In this document: in pieces, positions 22,971-33,291 of the stretch
Layout: the number at the start of each line of letters is the position of its first letter
Position numbering within the stretch: position 1 is the first letter of the stretch
From: Acanthosepion pharaonis
Lineage: Eukaryota; Mollusca; Cephalopoda; Sepiida; Sepiidae
Direction: 5' to 3'
Assembly: GCA_903632075.3 (NCBI GenBank)
Contig: CAHIKZ030005437.1
Location: 3,035,001 to 3,099,000, forward strand
DNA length: 64,000 nucleotides
Notes under the pieces: model-generated
Databases searched by the model: none
Seen by the model: only the letters and a program-made list of their open reading frames with translations
Told to the model about the DNA's origin: nothing
Made by a program: the position numbers and the translations under genes

Positions 22971-23010
22971 TGTGTGTTATAATGTACGAGTTGTCGCTTG
23001 GTCTATGCCC
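22655..23010. mobile_element. Foldback (inverted-repeat) element carrying three TA tracts
   Basis: The left arm at about 22662-22708 (ACCAAGAGACAACTCGCAC then ATTATAACACACACTCATATA) is the reverse complement of the right arm at about 22960-23006 with only a few mismatches. The interior holds (TA)n at 22700-22729, (TA)n at 22843-22871, and (TCTA)n then (TA)n at 22897-22967. It also contains a copy of repeat R3 (22745-22845) that recurs at 40.04 and 57.2 kb. No coding capacity; a non-autonomous foldback/MITE-like element is the simplest reading. Confidence 0.6.
22897..22967. repeat. (TCTA)n(TA)n microsatellite
   Basis: About 28 bp of TCTA units continuing into about 44 bp of TA, inside the foldback element. 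Confidence 0.95.
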
Positions 23011-23669
23011 GGTGGTAATGTTAATGGCGAGAAAAGCAGGTTCAAAACAAGAAACATTTGTTATTCAATGACTGAACCGTCAGCTTTAGTACATTTCTCG
23101 TAAAATAATTTTTTCAGGAAAATAATCTTCTCAAGTACACGGATATTACTATTTCTGCTGCCGATGACAGCTTCCTTTTTAACCTTTTGTTTAAAGTATT
23201 GTGTAATGAAATCATGCTTATCTGTTGTAGTAGGATCCACCTAATTTGCATAGTGGAGTACCGACCATATAAATATGGTTGGTACCGGGAAGACGAGGGG
23301 AGGAATCAAGAGATTCAATCCTGAGACTCTGCCCGACTGCGACTAAGTCAACACATTCTCCAGGAGCGGTCTTCCCAAGAATATACAAAAGACTATATGT
23401 AAATATTGTGTACACTTTCTTGTTTCAATACATTTTGTTCTACGTACATTTTGTGTTGTATTATGATTCCATGCATTAGTCAAGTTTCAACATTATCATA
23501 ATTCCTTTCTTTTCTACTTACATGTGCCATTCATTTTAGTTGTTGATATTGGAAGTGTTTATGTGATATCTTTTTTATTTTATTTACCAAATCTATGTTT
23601 GATTCCGTAGTGGCAAAATGAAGGATTGTCATAAGATCCAGCGGATCCATTTACTTGAAGACATTTTAT
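23011..23669. other. Intronic stretch left of the LTR element
   Basis: No gene. A near-palindrome of 26 bp (TACCGACCAT..ATGGTTGGTA) lies at about 23259-23284, at the edge of a moderately GC-rich patch of unknown origin. Confidence 0.45.
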
Positions 23670-23896
23670 TGTGAGACCGGAACTACTTACACAATAGACT
23701 CTTCCATGTCTATATTAAGTATGCGACACAACACTCTAGAGAGAGACAGTGAGAGCCGCGTACGACTACCAGTATTGAACACTAACATATAGTAAGCTCC
23801 GCTTACACTATCTCTGTAACATGTTGCTAATATATCTTTCTTACATCTAATCCGTGTTCCGTGTTTTCTTTCTGTGGTCCCGACTTTGGCCCCACA
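23670..23896 (+). repeat. 5' LTR of outer element
   Basis: 227 bp starting TGTGAGACCGG and ending GGCCCCACA. It aligns end to end with 29638-29876 with eight substitutions counted by eye, plus a 12-bp insertion in the 3' copy (an extra CACACAGAGAGA-type unit). Confidence 0.9.
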
Positions 23897-24055
23897 TCAG
23901 TGGCGACGAGAATTCGAGAAACGCACTCACGCCGAAACCTCAATACCTTACCAGTCCCACATCTGTGTCGACGAGAATTCGAGAAACGCATTCACGTCGA
24001 AAACCGCAATACCTTGCCAGTCCCACATCAGTGGCGACAGAGTACTCAAAAAATA
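23897..24055 (+). repeat. Triplicated LTR-end/primer-binding region
   Basis: TGGCGACGAG at 23901-23910, directly after the LTR, is complementary to the 3' end of tRNA-Ser(GCU) including CCA. The roughly 65-bp unit beginning CCCACATCAGTGGCGAC repeats from 23956 (with TGTCGACGAG) and starts a third time at 24022 (TGGCGACAGA). The unit includes the last LTR bases, so the LTR/PBS junction itself is tandemly copied. Confidence 0.8.
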
Positions 24056-24645
24056 CACAGAAACTTCACGCGTTCCCACAGTAGTGTTGAACGAGAAATT
24101 AAGTTGGTATTACTACATTAGCGATTTAAACGCAACACCTAGCGTCTACATATAAAAAAAATATATATTCCAATACCAAACAGCATTGACGAACTAGCGA
24201 TTCGACATCTACGGAATATTAAAATCTGTCCAAATAACATTGCGAGAACGATTTCTTTCACACCCACACACAGAAAAAACAGTTTGTTCATAAAACAAAC
24301 TGACAACAATTTTTTTTTATGTAACTGAGTTGATCTCATGCATAAAATTATTCTCCCCTCAAATTCACTGAGGCGAGTTTTCTCTTTTTTGTACCTCTAT
24401 AAAAAAAAACAAAATACATAAGTGTGGTGAAAATTTATACAATTAAGTTAAAATTAACGGAACCATGGAATCTCAAAGCTAAACACATAATTAGTCTAGT
24501 TTAACTAAATGTCTGTTCATAATTTTTTTGTGTGTAAAAGAAAAAAAAGAAAAAGAAAAAACCTATCAAGATTTTTTGTGCCCCTCCCCTTGGTACACGG
24601 GTTTCAAAGCAACAAAAAATCGCTGTCATTTTTGTTTGCCTAAAT

Positions 24646-24768
24646 ATGGAAGATTTTCAAAAAGTAATTGCCCAAATGCTAAAAGTAAATTTGGATCAGC
24701 AACAAAAATCAGCAACAAAAATAAGACAACAACTATTTTTGAAATTCCAACAAATTACGCTTCAGAAT
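24646..24768 (+). pseudogene. Outer element gag, N-terminal 41 codons before the nested insertion
   Basis: ATG at 24646 opens a frame beginning M-E-D-F-Q-K-V-I-A-Q-M-L-K, a Gln/Lys-rich amphipathic start like the inner element's gag at 25401 (M-E-Q-F-Q). It is cut at codon 41 by the 5' LTR of the inner element. The coding continues after the second TSD copy (27551), where a one-base frameshift about 25 bp further on also damages it. Confidence 0.65.
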
Positions 24769-25069
24769 TGTTGGGGCGCAGCCACCTTCTGACTGATAAT
24801 GGACTTATCCCTCTACGATATAAGTCATTGCTAGAGAGAGTAGTTGTGTTGTGCGAGGATCAGGTTCAGCGACAGCAGTCGAGACCAGGTTACCATTACA
24901 TACCGTTGGACTGTAGACATTTGCTATTGTTACTTACTAACCGGCGTTCCTTATTACTAATCACTCTGTTGTTAATTACCTCTTACAAATATACCAGTAT
25001 TTATCCCTACAACTGTGTTTGCCTTTATTCGAATACACACACGCGGGGAACGCTCCCAACAATTCAACA
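24769..25069 (+). repeat. 5' LTR of inner element
   Basis: Starts TGTTGGGGC and ends TTCAACA. Fourteen substitutions and one 1-bp indel against 27251-27550, counted by eye. Confidence 0.9.
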
Positions 25070-25400
25070 GTGGCGACGAGGCTTCGAACGGGATAAAAAA
25101 AAACCTACGTTGAAAAATAAATATCGCAACAGCGAACGAAACGATTTTCAACACGGAAAAATTCAAAAGAGTTCAAGCATTTTTTCACAGCAAAGGATTG
25201 AAAAGTTTATCGACAAAAAGAAAAAACTGTAAGTTAGACATTAACTTATTGATTAAATTGGAATCTTTAATAACCAATTTATTGTGCTAAAAAAAAATTT
25301 TTGTCGTGCCAGAGAATTTGATTAATTTTTTGGCCCCCCTCACAGAGAAAAAAAATACACACATGATTTTTCTTTCTTTTTTCTCTACACATACATAATC

Positions 25401-25720
25401 ATGGAGCAATTTCAATCATCTATGCTGGAACTCATTAAGTATCAGATGCAAAGACAACAAGAGAGTGAAGAACGTTTTCAGGAAAAACTATTGAATTTTC
25501 AGAAAATACAAGAAGAAAATGAAAAGAAACAGTTAGCAATGACTGAACTTATACATAAAGCTATACTGTCTAAGCAGAAAGACTCGGATGAAAGTACTTT
25601 TTCTCAAGACACAATATGGTCGACGATCGAAAGTTTTACCTATAACCCAGAAGAGGAAAAGACTTTCGAAAGATATTATCATAGATATCAGGACTTTTAT
25701 GAAGTCGATTGCCATACATG
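25401..25720 (+). pseudogene. Inner element gag, N-terminal part
   Basis: Begins M-E-Q-F-Q-S-S-M-L-E, continues as a Glu/Gln/Lys-rich coiled-coil-like helix to residue about 55, then shows a capsid-start block S-F-T-Y-N-P-E-E-E-K-T-F ... Y-Y-H-R-Y-Q-D. The outer element has the related T-F-E-Y-V-R-E-N-D-K-T-F ... F-Y-R-R-Y-E-D at about 27665-27725. Gag forms the particle around the RNA. Coding stops being gag near 25720, where a deletion joins it to RNase H sequence in another frame. Confidence 0.75.
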
Positions 25721-26709
25721 GACGGTATTTTACGCTACAGACAGACCACAAGCCTCTGGTAACGATATTCGGTTCAAAAAAGGGTCTGCCAACATACACC
25801 GCAAATAGATTGCTTAGGTGGGGGAGAATTTTGTTAAATTATAATTTTAGAATACAATATTTGTCCACCCACAGAATTGGTCACTCAGATGGTCTATCTA
25901 GACTCATTCCAAAAGCAACAGAATCTTTAGAGGATACGGTAATCGCATCCCTCAGAGCAGAGGACGAGGTTGAAGAAAATTTGGCGAACGCAATTCGAGA
26001 ATTACCAGTATCGCTTAAGGACATCAAAAAAGAGGCAGAAAAGGACACATATATAATAGAAATAAAAGATAAGCTAGCTAGTAAAGACGAAAAAATTCAA
26101 GAGACATTCTCTCTGTGTGATAAAGTACTAATATACAGTGAAAGGGTAGTAATCCCTAGCACACTCCAAAAAAGAATACTAAAAGATTTTCATGCTGGTC
26201 CCCCGGTCATAAATAGAATGAAGAGCCTCATGAGAGCATACGTCTACTGGCCAGGCATGGACAACGACATCGCGTCTATGGTCGGCAGATGTAAAGGCTG
26301 CATTTTGGCATCAAAATCACCACAAATTCGACAGAAGCCTTGGCCAAAACCCGACAGGCCATGGTCAAGGATTCATATTGATTTTGCGGGTCCAATTGAC
26401 GGGTGTCATTATTTGGTCGTAGTTGACAGCTTTAGTAAATGGCCCGAAGTTTTCCAAATGAAGAGGCCAACATCTCAAAATACAATTAATAAATTGCATG
26501 AACTATTTGCAAGGTTTGGAGTGGTAGATACTGTAGTTAGTGACAACGGTACTCAATTCACGAGCAAAGAATTTGCAGAATTCTGCCAAAATTTCCAAGT
26601 TGATCACGTGAGGATTCCTCCGTATCACCCACGCAGCAACGGACTAGCCGAAAGGTTCGTCGATACGTTAAAAAGGTCTCTGAGAAAAGCAACAGGTACC
26701 CCCGACTAG
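25720..26709 (+). pseudogene. Inner element RNase H end and integrase
   Basis: From 25720 the frame reads the last part of Gypsy RNase H (T-D-H-K-P-L then I-G-H-S-D-G-L-S-R). Integrase follows with its zinc-binding region at about 26187-26310 (H ... C-x2-C), but the second histidine of the H-x3-H pair is proline. The catalytic core keeps Asp at 26380 (H-I-D-F-A-G-P), Asp at 26542 (S-D-N-G-T-Q-F) and Glu at 26650, exactly 35 residues after the second Asp, i.e. DD35E. A stop at 26707 ends it early; the C-terminal coding continues in other frames. Integrase joins element DNA to the chromosome; here the missing His and the stop make activity unlikely. Confidence 0.85.
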
Positions 26710-27250
26710 AAAGGCGTTACAGCTATTCCTGCAAGTATACCGCATTACTCCGAAAAAATCTGCCCCATCAAGCCTATCACCTGCGGAGCTAATGTTTGCA
26801 AGGAAGATCAGATCTGCATTTGACAAATTGATACCTGAAAATTAGGTACACACATCAGTCGCTATGGTTCCTAAGCGAAAATTTCACATAAATGAAAAAG
26901 TTTTTTTCAAAAATTATAAAAATAATGTGACATCGTGGGAACCAGAAGTCATACAAAAGCGGATTGGAAATATGGTGTACATTGTACAAGGGAAAAATTT
27001 ACCCATAAAAGGCACATCAACCAGCTAAAGAAAAGGAGTACCGAAGAATCGGAAGAAACTCAGCAAGAAGATGAATTATACGAATTGTATGATACTTTTG
27101 ATCTACAAATACCACAGACAGAACAAAAACAGCGCAGATCTGGTAGAAAAGCGAAAAGTGACGCAACAATTCATAACGGACCCGAAAAGGAAAAAATATT
27201 GAAAAAAAAAATTTTTTTTTTTCACAATGTAAAAAACAATTTTAGGGGGG
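26710..27250 (+). pseudogene. Integrase C-terminus (GPY/F-like), frameshifted, and polypurine tract
   Basis: Continues the integrase in other frames: A-E-L-M-F-A-R-K-I-R-S near 26785, then W-E-P-E-V-I-Q-K-R-I-G-N-M-V-Y near 26940, resembling the GPY/F module. An R-H-I-N-Q-L-K-K-R-type end and an acidic tail follow to about 27200. The PPT (AGGGGGG) precedes the LTR. Confidence 0.7.
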
Positions 27251-27550
27251 TGTTAGGGCTCACCCGCCTTCTGACTGATAATGCACTTATCCCTCTACGA
27301 TATAAGTCAGTGCTAGAGAGAGTAGTTGTGTTGTGCGAGGATCAGGTTCAGCGACAGCAGTTGAGATCCGGTTACCATTACATACCGTTGGACTGTAGAC
27401 ATTTGCTATTGTTACTTACTAACCGGCGTTCCTTATTACTAATCACTCTGTTGTTAATTACTTCTTACAAATATACCAGTATTTATCCCTACAACTGTGT
27501 TTGTTTTTATTCGAATACACACACGCGGGAACACTCCCAACAACTCAACA
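27251..27550 (+). repeat. 3' LTR of inner element
   Basis: Starts TGTTAGGGC and ends CTCAACA, and is followed by the second AGAAT. Confidence 0.9.
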
Positions 27551-28450
27551 AGAATGCTGAACTACAAAAGAAACAACTTTACAATTACTCATAGATGCAT
27601 TAAAAGGCTCAAACTCTGAAAAAGATACAATATTCTCCCAGAGTACAATCTACAATTCACTGGAAACATTTGAATACGTACGAGAGAACGACAAAACGTT
27701 CGACGCTTTTTACAGGCGCTACGAAGATATTTTCAACGTAGACTGTGAACAATGGCCCAGTAAAAAAGGTACGTCTACTATTGAGAAAACTGTGAACTAC
27801 AGAACATAGTAGGTTCATAGACTTCATACTAGCCAAGAAAACCACTGACTTGGATTTTTCAGAGACTATTAAGCTCCTATCGGAACTATTCGGGCCTAAC
27901 ACAACCTTCTTCTACAAACGTTGGGGATGCCTGAACACAGTCAAAGACAACCAGCAAGATTTTCTAACGTTTGCAGCATCGGTAAACAAGCTCTGTAATG
28001 ATTTTAAACTAGCCAAACTGACTGCCGATGATTTCAAGGGCTTGATTTTCGCACATGGTCTAGTATCAGCAGAAGACGCCGAAGTCAGACGACGGGTACT
28101 GATCAAGCTTGAGAACGAACAAGGATTGACTCTCCAAAAACTGGCAGAGGACTGTCAAAGAGTAATATCTGTAAAGTGTGGCTCAAACGCTATCGAGAAA
28201 TCAGGTGTGACTCAGATTAATAAAATCAGAAGCAAGTCTACCTCCTATTCCCCTCAAAAAGACAAAAGGAAAATCTCATGTCCTAAATTCCGCAGTAATC
28301 AAAACCCAAATAGGTTAAAGGAAACGCCCGGACCATGTTACCATTGTGGTAAATGGCATTGGATGTAATTCTGTCCAGTTAAGAACAAAAAATATTGCAA
28401 AAATTGCAATAAAAGTGGGCATACTTTAACTTCGTGCTGGTACGCCATCA
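27551..28450 (+). pseudogene. Outer element gag continuation with two zinc knuckles
   Basis: After the TSD the gag frame resumes: capsid-like block at about 27590-27760, then a 172-codon open stretch at 27850-28368 with F-L-T-F-A-A-S-V-N-K-L-C and L-K-L-E-N-E-Q-type helices. Two zinc knuckles follow, C-Y-H-C-G-K-W-H ... C at about 28336 and C-K-N-C-N-K-S-G-H-x4-C at about 28396-28440. A stop (TAA, 28366) falls inside the first knuckle, and frameshifts occur near 27580 and 27765. Gag packages the retrotransposon RNA. Confidence 0.75.
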
Positions 28451-28769
28451 GAACGAGAAAACCGAAAAATAAAATTAGGCAAGCTCATTGTTGATAGGAA
28501 TTTAAGAAAATATGTAACAGTGGATATTGTCAATAATTTCATTAAATTCCAGCTTGACTCGGGTTCCCATCTTTCAACCATTAACTGGCGTACTTGGCGA
28601 AAATTAAACAAGCCAACCTTATTAAAAACGGATAAAACAGCAAAATCCGTAACTGGCGAAAAAAAGAAAACATTTTAGGTGAGGTAATACTTACAGTAAC
28701 ACTAAATGGAGTTACCAAAAAGCTCAAAGCCTACGTATTGAAAACTTCAGATAACTTATTTGGAACTGA
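28451..28769 (+). pseudogene. Outer element protease remnant
   Basis: A retropepsin active-site triplet D-S-G (28556-28564) sits in the context F-Q-L-D-S-G-S-H-L-S-T. Downstream, L-F-G-T-D-W-I-E-K-L near 28758-28790 matches the end of Gypsy proteases leading into RT. A frameshift near 28670 breaks the frame. The enzyme would process the polyprotein as a dimer. Confidence 0.7.
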
Positions 28770-29501
28770 TTGGATAGAAAAATTAAATCTTTGGGATTGC
28801 CCAATCAGTACATTTTGTCGCAAGATACTAAGTACAACGTCCAATTTGGTAAATCTCAAAAAGGAACTCCGATAACAATTTCCCCAGGTTTTTTTTCTGG
28901 CGGCCTTGGGAAATGTACTAAAATGAAAGCTAAGTTCAAGGTGAAGGACGGTGCACAACCGGTATTCAAAAAGAAACGGAATGTCCCTTTCGCTGCTCTA
29001 GAGCAAATCAACAAAGAGTTAGATAGACTCGAACAAGCAGGTATTCTGTCAAAAACAGATTTCAGAGAGTGAGCAGCACCTACGGTCTACGTAAAGAAGA
29101 AGTCTAATCAAATACGAGCCAACGAGATCAGAAACATGCCGGCCCCAGATAACGTTCAAGCGTTACAAAGCTTCCGCGGCCTAGCTAACTTTTATTAAGA
29201 AGGGTTCATTAAGAACATGCAAAATTTGAGAGGGCCTCTCAATCAACTCTTAAAAAAGGACAAACCATGGTCATGGACCCCGGAATGCCAAGACTCATTC
29301 GAGAAGATCAAGAAAACTCTTACTTCGGACCTCTCCCTCACCCATTACGACTCTAGTCTCCACATCATAGCCGCAAGTGATGCAAGCTCGTACTGCATGG
29401 GTGCTTGCATTCTGCATAAACTGCCAGATGGTTCGCGAAAAGCTGTGGCTCACGCATCAAGATTTCTAGTTCGATTTCGACATGCCCCAAGTCTCTTCTG
29501 A
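28770..29501 (+). pseudogene. Outer element RT N-terminus fused to RNase H fragment (palm deleted)
   Basis: The RT start is seen as V-F-K-K-K-R-N-V-P-F-A-A-L-E then L-D-R-L-E-Q-A-G-I-L. After a stop at about 29070 it continues A-A-P-T-V-Y-V-K-K-K to about 29115. It then jumps to M-P-A-P-D-N-V-Q-A-L-Q-S-F-R-G-L-A-N, the connection domain, and to A-S-D-A-S-S and V-A-H-A-S-R of the RNase H domain. The roughly 190 residues between, including the YxDD catalytic site, are absent. The element cannot encode its own RT. Confidence 0.8.
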
Positions 29502-29637
29502 AGTGCGACGCTCAGGAAGGAAAAGGAAATTTACTCAATCGCTCGACGTAAATCCCAAGAGGAAAAAGTATTAACAGTTTTATTTTTTTCTCTCCTTTTC
29601 AAAAAGAAAACTCTTGGTCTCACAATACCCCCCGTAT

Positions 29638-29876
29638 TGTGAGACCGGAACTACCTACACAATAGACTCTTCCAGGTCTATATTAAGTATGCGACACAAC
29701 ACTCTAGAGAGAGACACACAGAGAGACAGTGAGAGTCGCGTACGACTACCAGTATTGGACACTAACATATAGTAAGCTCTGCTTACACTATCTCTGTAAC
29801 CTGTTGTTAATATATCTTTCTTACATCTAATCCGTGTTCCGTGTTTTCCTTCTGTGGTCCCGACTTTGGCCCCACA
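29638..29876 (+). repeat. 3' LTR of outer element
   Basis: 239 bp matching the 5' LTR, ending GGCCCCACA. Its start forms the right half of a 13-bp perfect inverted repeat with 29616-29628 (CCCCC loop). No normal polypurine tract abuts it. Confidence 0.9.
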
Positions 29877-29989
29877 TTACATTTTTAATTATTGATCTGA
29901 CAAACTTTTGGTTATATAACATACATCAGGAGGGAGGTTATCACGCGTATCCATATCCTTTTAAAAAAAATGTTTCTTTTCTTGATTCA

Positions 29990-30250
29990 TCTTAAACCTC
30001 CGCCATCCATTTGCTCAAATAATTCATGTGTTGTTTTACTCGCTCCCTCTTGCCTTCATTGTGTTCCGTGAGTATAAGATTTTCCAACCCCTCATCTGCC
30101 CTACAAATTTCTGCCCTCTTCCCGATGTTAAGTATGACTTAACTCTTTATTTCCACTTTCTCTAAATTTCGTCGTTGCTCAGATGTTCGTGCCATGATAT
30201 CACCAGCATCCTCCTATAGAAACATTTTCCTTCTGCCTGAAGCATTCACT
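29990..30250 (-). mobile_element. RTE-like LINE 3' fragment
   Basis: The plus strand shows CCATTTGCTCAAATAATTC, CTCTTGCCTTCATTGTGTTC, TTTTCCAACCCCTC and CAGCATCCTCCTATAGAA, the standard blocks of this family. Confidence 0.6.
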
Positions 30251-33241
30251 GCCATTGCAGTGTTTAAATGTGGTGGCTTAAAGGTATACTTGATGTTGAT
30301 CACTCACTCACACCCACTCTTCTTTTTCTCTCTCTATTCCTCGTATTTTAAGAGCCGCGGGCATTTTTTAAACTTTTTAAAAAGAATTTTTAAGATAAAG
30401 TAAATTATTCGCATTATTCATATAAAAGCCAAATCGCCGAAGACGAAATCTACTTTTCTGGTGAAATCTGTTTTAATCATGCAGTAGTCAATACAACTAA
30501 TTTTTACTTTAACATTCATCTTGGAAGTTGCTGTACAATAAAACTATCTTACCGGATTTTCATTACCATAAATCTTAGATGCTTTTCATTAGTTACTGGA
30601 ATCTTGTTATTTTCGTTTGCTCAGCTGTTCAGGTTATGAACGCGTTCGAAAGCGATTTCAAGGAGAAATTATCAACACTAATACACTTTCATTTCATAGT
30701 TAAAGTATAGGAAAATGCATATAACTTGGTTGAACTCAATGAATGTAAGTATTTCTTATAATATTCAATTCTTTGTATTGTTTCTGTTCTGTAGTGGATT
30801 GGTAAAACAAATGCAAATATGTTGTTATCTATTTGCATATATTAAGCGGAAGAGATATAAAGTGTATAGGAAACTAAGAGTCAGAAAAAAAGTTGACTAC
30901 TGATCACGTGTCGAACACAGCACAACACGTAATAATTAAAATAGTCAAGTACTAGATATAAACCAATTCATAATTATTACTTTGATCCTTATTTGAAGCA
31001 TGTCCAGTAACGCGATTTTGTTTTTTAATGTCGTTATTAATACAATTGGACAGCTAATAATTCTTTTGTCATATTCTCACGCCTTCTATAGCAATTACCA
31101 AACGTGCATTTAATGGCTAATAACATTCCTTAGCTAAATCCACAGGCTAGTGTGTGTGTATGTATGCGCGCACATTCGTGTTATGCAAATCTATCTTCCT
31201 TCAGTGGTGAATGCATTAGGCTGATTCCAAGAGGTTCATTATCCCGTTGAATGCGTCTATTCTCGTTTCATCATTATAACTTCTGTGGTAATTCTCTTTT
31301 TTTCTGCGTTTTCTCTGATAATTTATTTAATCCTTTTTCCAGTGAATCGTTGGAGTCTGAGTGCGTGAAACTTGAGAAATTCTTCACTTGATGCAATTAT
31401 GTAATAATTTCTAAAATCTAACGACATAAATTAATGCTAAGTATTTTATCATAAATGTTGTGTTTACTAACTTATGCGCTAAAACTTATATTGTCTTTAT
31501 ATTTAATCTAACTAGTTACCTTATCTTAATATTTTATTTACCTGATGTAGAAGCTTTCCTATACAAACAATATCTAATAAATTGACTGTCATTTGTTTCT
31601 GACGGGTTGCAGTGAATGGTTTCGATTAATATTGATGAATATGTGACAGAAATGGTTCAAGACATGTTTGGTATTGCGAAAATTATGCTGTTGATATGCT
31701 AGAAATTATTGCTATCTTCCACATGACAACTGAGATTTATGCTGTTAAAATCTCTACGTAGAAAGATATTCATTGAAATACACTTTTCTGAGAGGAAACC
31801 AGATTTCTTTAATTATTTGATGTCATCACTTGATAATTACAAACATTTATGTAAAAGGGAATATTTCTGTTTTGCATCGACAACTAAATAAATACAACAG
31901 TCCTCATGACTTAAGACACAAGGTGATCTTAATGACTAATATATGTCTATAATTTGCCATAATTAAGGGGAAATTTAAAAAAAAAAATTCCACATTTTCC
32001 AAACTTAACACAAGCATATTTGAGAAATATTCACAAGGCACTTTACTGCAAAAATGAAGTTATTTTTCATATATTGATTGCATCAAAATTCAGCGAATAA
32101 CTCTCAGTTACTTCAGAATACACTATTTATATATTCCCCGGGTGTAATGGTATGATTAATTCTTACCAGACACTGTGAGTCTTGACAATATTCTATAAAT
32201 CCATACCGACTGGTAAAACAATGTAAAAGTTTAAAATTATTTCTCAATCTTTGGCTTCTGAACCTGACTTTGATATAATCAACACAGTATTATATTTAAC
32301 ACACTATGAAGTTATTATAGTAATTATAATAAGTAAAACTGTTATTATAATACAATTATATTTCTAAAAATTGTAAGAGTAAAAAAGATTTATAAATAAT
32401 TGATTGGTTGTTTTTTTTATTTTTTAAAGGTTAGGAAGATTAAACGTTTTACATCCATTAATTGCTGATTAAAATCTTCACTATTGGGCCTCACAGAGTA
32501 GAAGATCCCGAGGAAGCTGGTGATATTAAAAGGAATCTTTCCTTTTTATTTCTTACTACACTTTTATCTTTAACTGAGGTTTTTCTCGCATAATATTCAC
32601 TTCCTTGTAGTAATCGATTTGAGTTTAGCAAAAAAATTACCGATAACATCCTGGGTCTACGAAAATAGAAAGCATTTTGCAGTCAAAGGTCAAATCGTGC
32701 CTCGGTGAATCAAGTCAGAGAAAAGTTGAAGCTATATCGATTCAGAAGATCTGCTTTTCTTTGATCTAAGAGAAAAATTATTTTGCCTATCCATCGACTG
32801 AAATAAAGGTCAGTTAAACCAAATGTTTGAAAGCCTTAAACGTCACGTGGAAAACACTCCAAAATCTTCGTTTATGAAACCAAAGCAAGTGGATATATAT
32901 TTGCAAATGAAAATATCACTTTCTTCCCAATTACTAGAGCTTCGCACATTTTATTTCCTCAATACAAATTTTTGGAGATATTTTAACCTGAATTTAATAA
33001 TTGTTTTAAATTTAAAGTGTCTTACTTTAAACTCAATATAAATTTTAAATCATTAATTTTTTTTCAATGATTTTTAAATTTTAATTTTTAATTGTTCCCT
33101 CTTCATCCGGACAAAAATCAATCATTCTGATTCCTACAATTTATAATATGTCGATCTACCCCAAGTGTTGTCTTAGTTAGAGGGATTCCAGACATACGGA
33201 CGGACAGAAATTGCCACATATACATGATTTTTTTATATAGA

Positions 33242-33244
<3 letters not shown>
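30251..33244. other. Quiet intronic stretch
   Basis: About 3 kb of AT-rich DNA with no recognised repeat family, long TA tract or coding signal. This is one of the cleaner pieces of intron in the window. Confidence 0.6.

Positions 33245-33288
<44 letters not shown>
33245..33288. repeat. (TA)n microsatellite
   Basis: About 44 bp of TA directly before a composite repeat S2 copy. Confidence 0.95.

Positions 33289-33291
<3 letters not shown>

Larger units (their letters stand above)
24769..27550 (+). mobile_element. Inner Gypsy-type LTR retrotransposon nested in gag of the outer one
   Basis: LTRs at 24769-25069 and 27251-27550 are flanked by a perfect 5-bp TSD, AGAAT (24764-24768 and 27551-27555). 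A PBS matching tRNA-Ser(GCU) over 11 bases (TGGCGACGAGG) lies at 25071-25081, and a polypurine tract AGGGGGG at 27244-27250 abuts the 3' LTR. Inside are a partial gag joined out of frame to the end of RNase H, then integrase. Protease and RT are deleted, so the 2.8-kb copy is non-autonomous. Confidence 0.9.
23670..29876 (+). mobile_element. Outer Gypsy-type LTR retrotransposon (defective, interrupted)
   Basis: Bounded by LTRs at 23670-23896 and 29638-29876. Between them lie a primer-binding site, a long leader, a gag start at 24646, a nested second element (24769-27550), the rest of gag, a zinc-knuckle region, a protease remnant (D-S-G), the RT N-terminus and an RNase H fragment. The RT palm with its YxDD and the whole integrase are missing. 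Without the nested insert the element is only about 3.4 kb. The flanks (TTAT and TTAC) give at best an imperfect TSD. Confidence 0.85.

Noticed and set aside
24528..25232. 234-codon plus-strand frame across the inner 5' LTR
   Set aside because: It runs from the outer leader through the LTR and PBS in a frame different from the gag starts; chance open frame.
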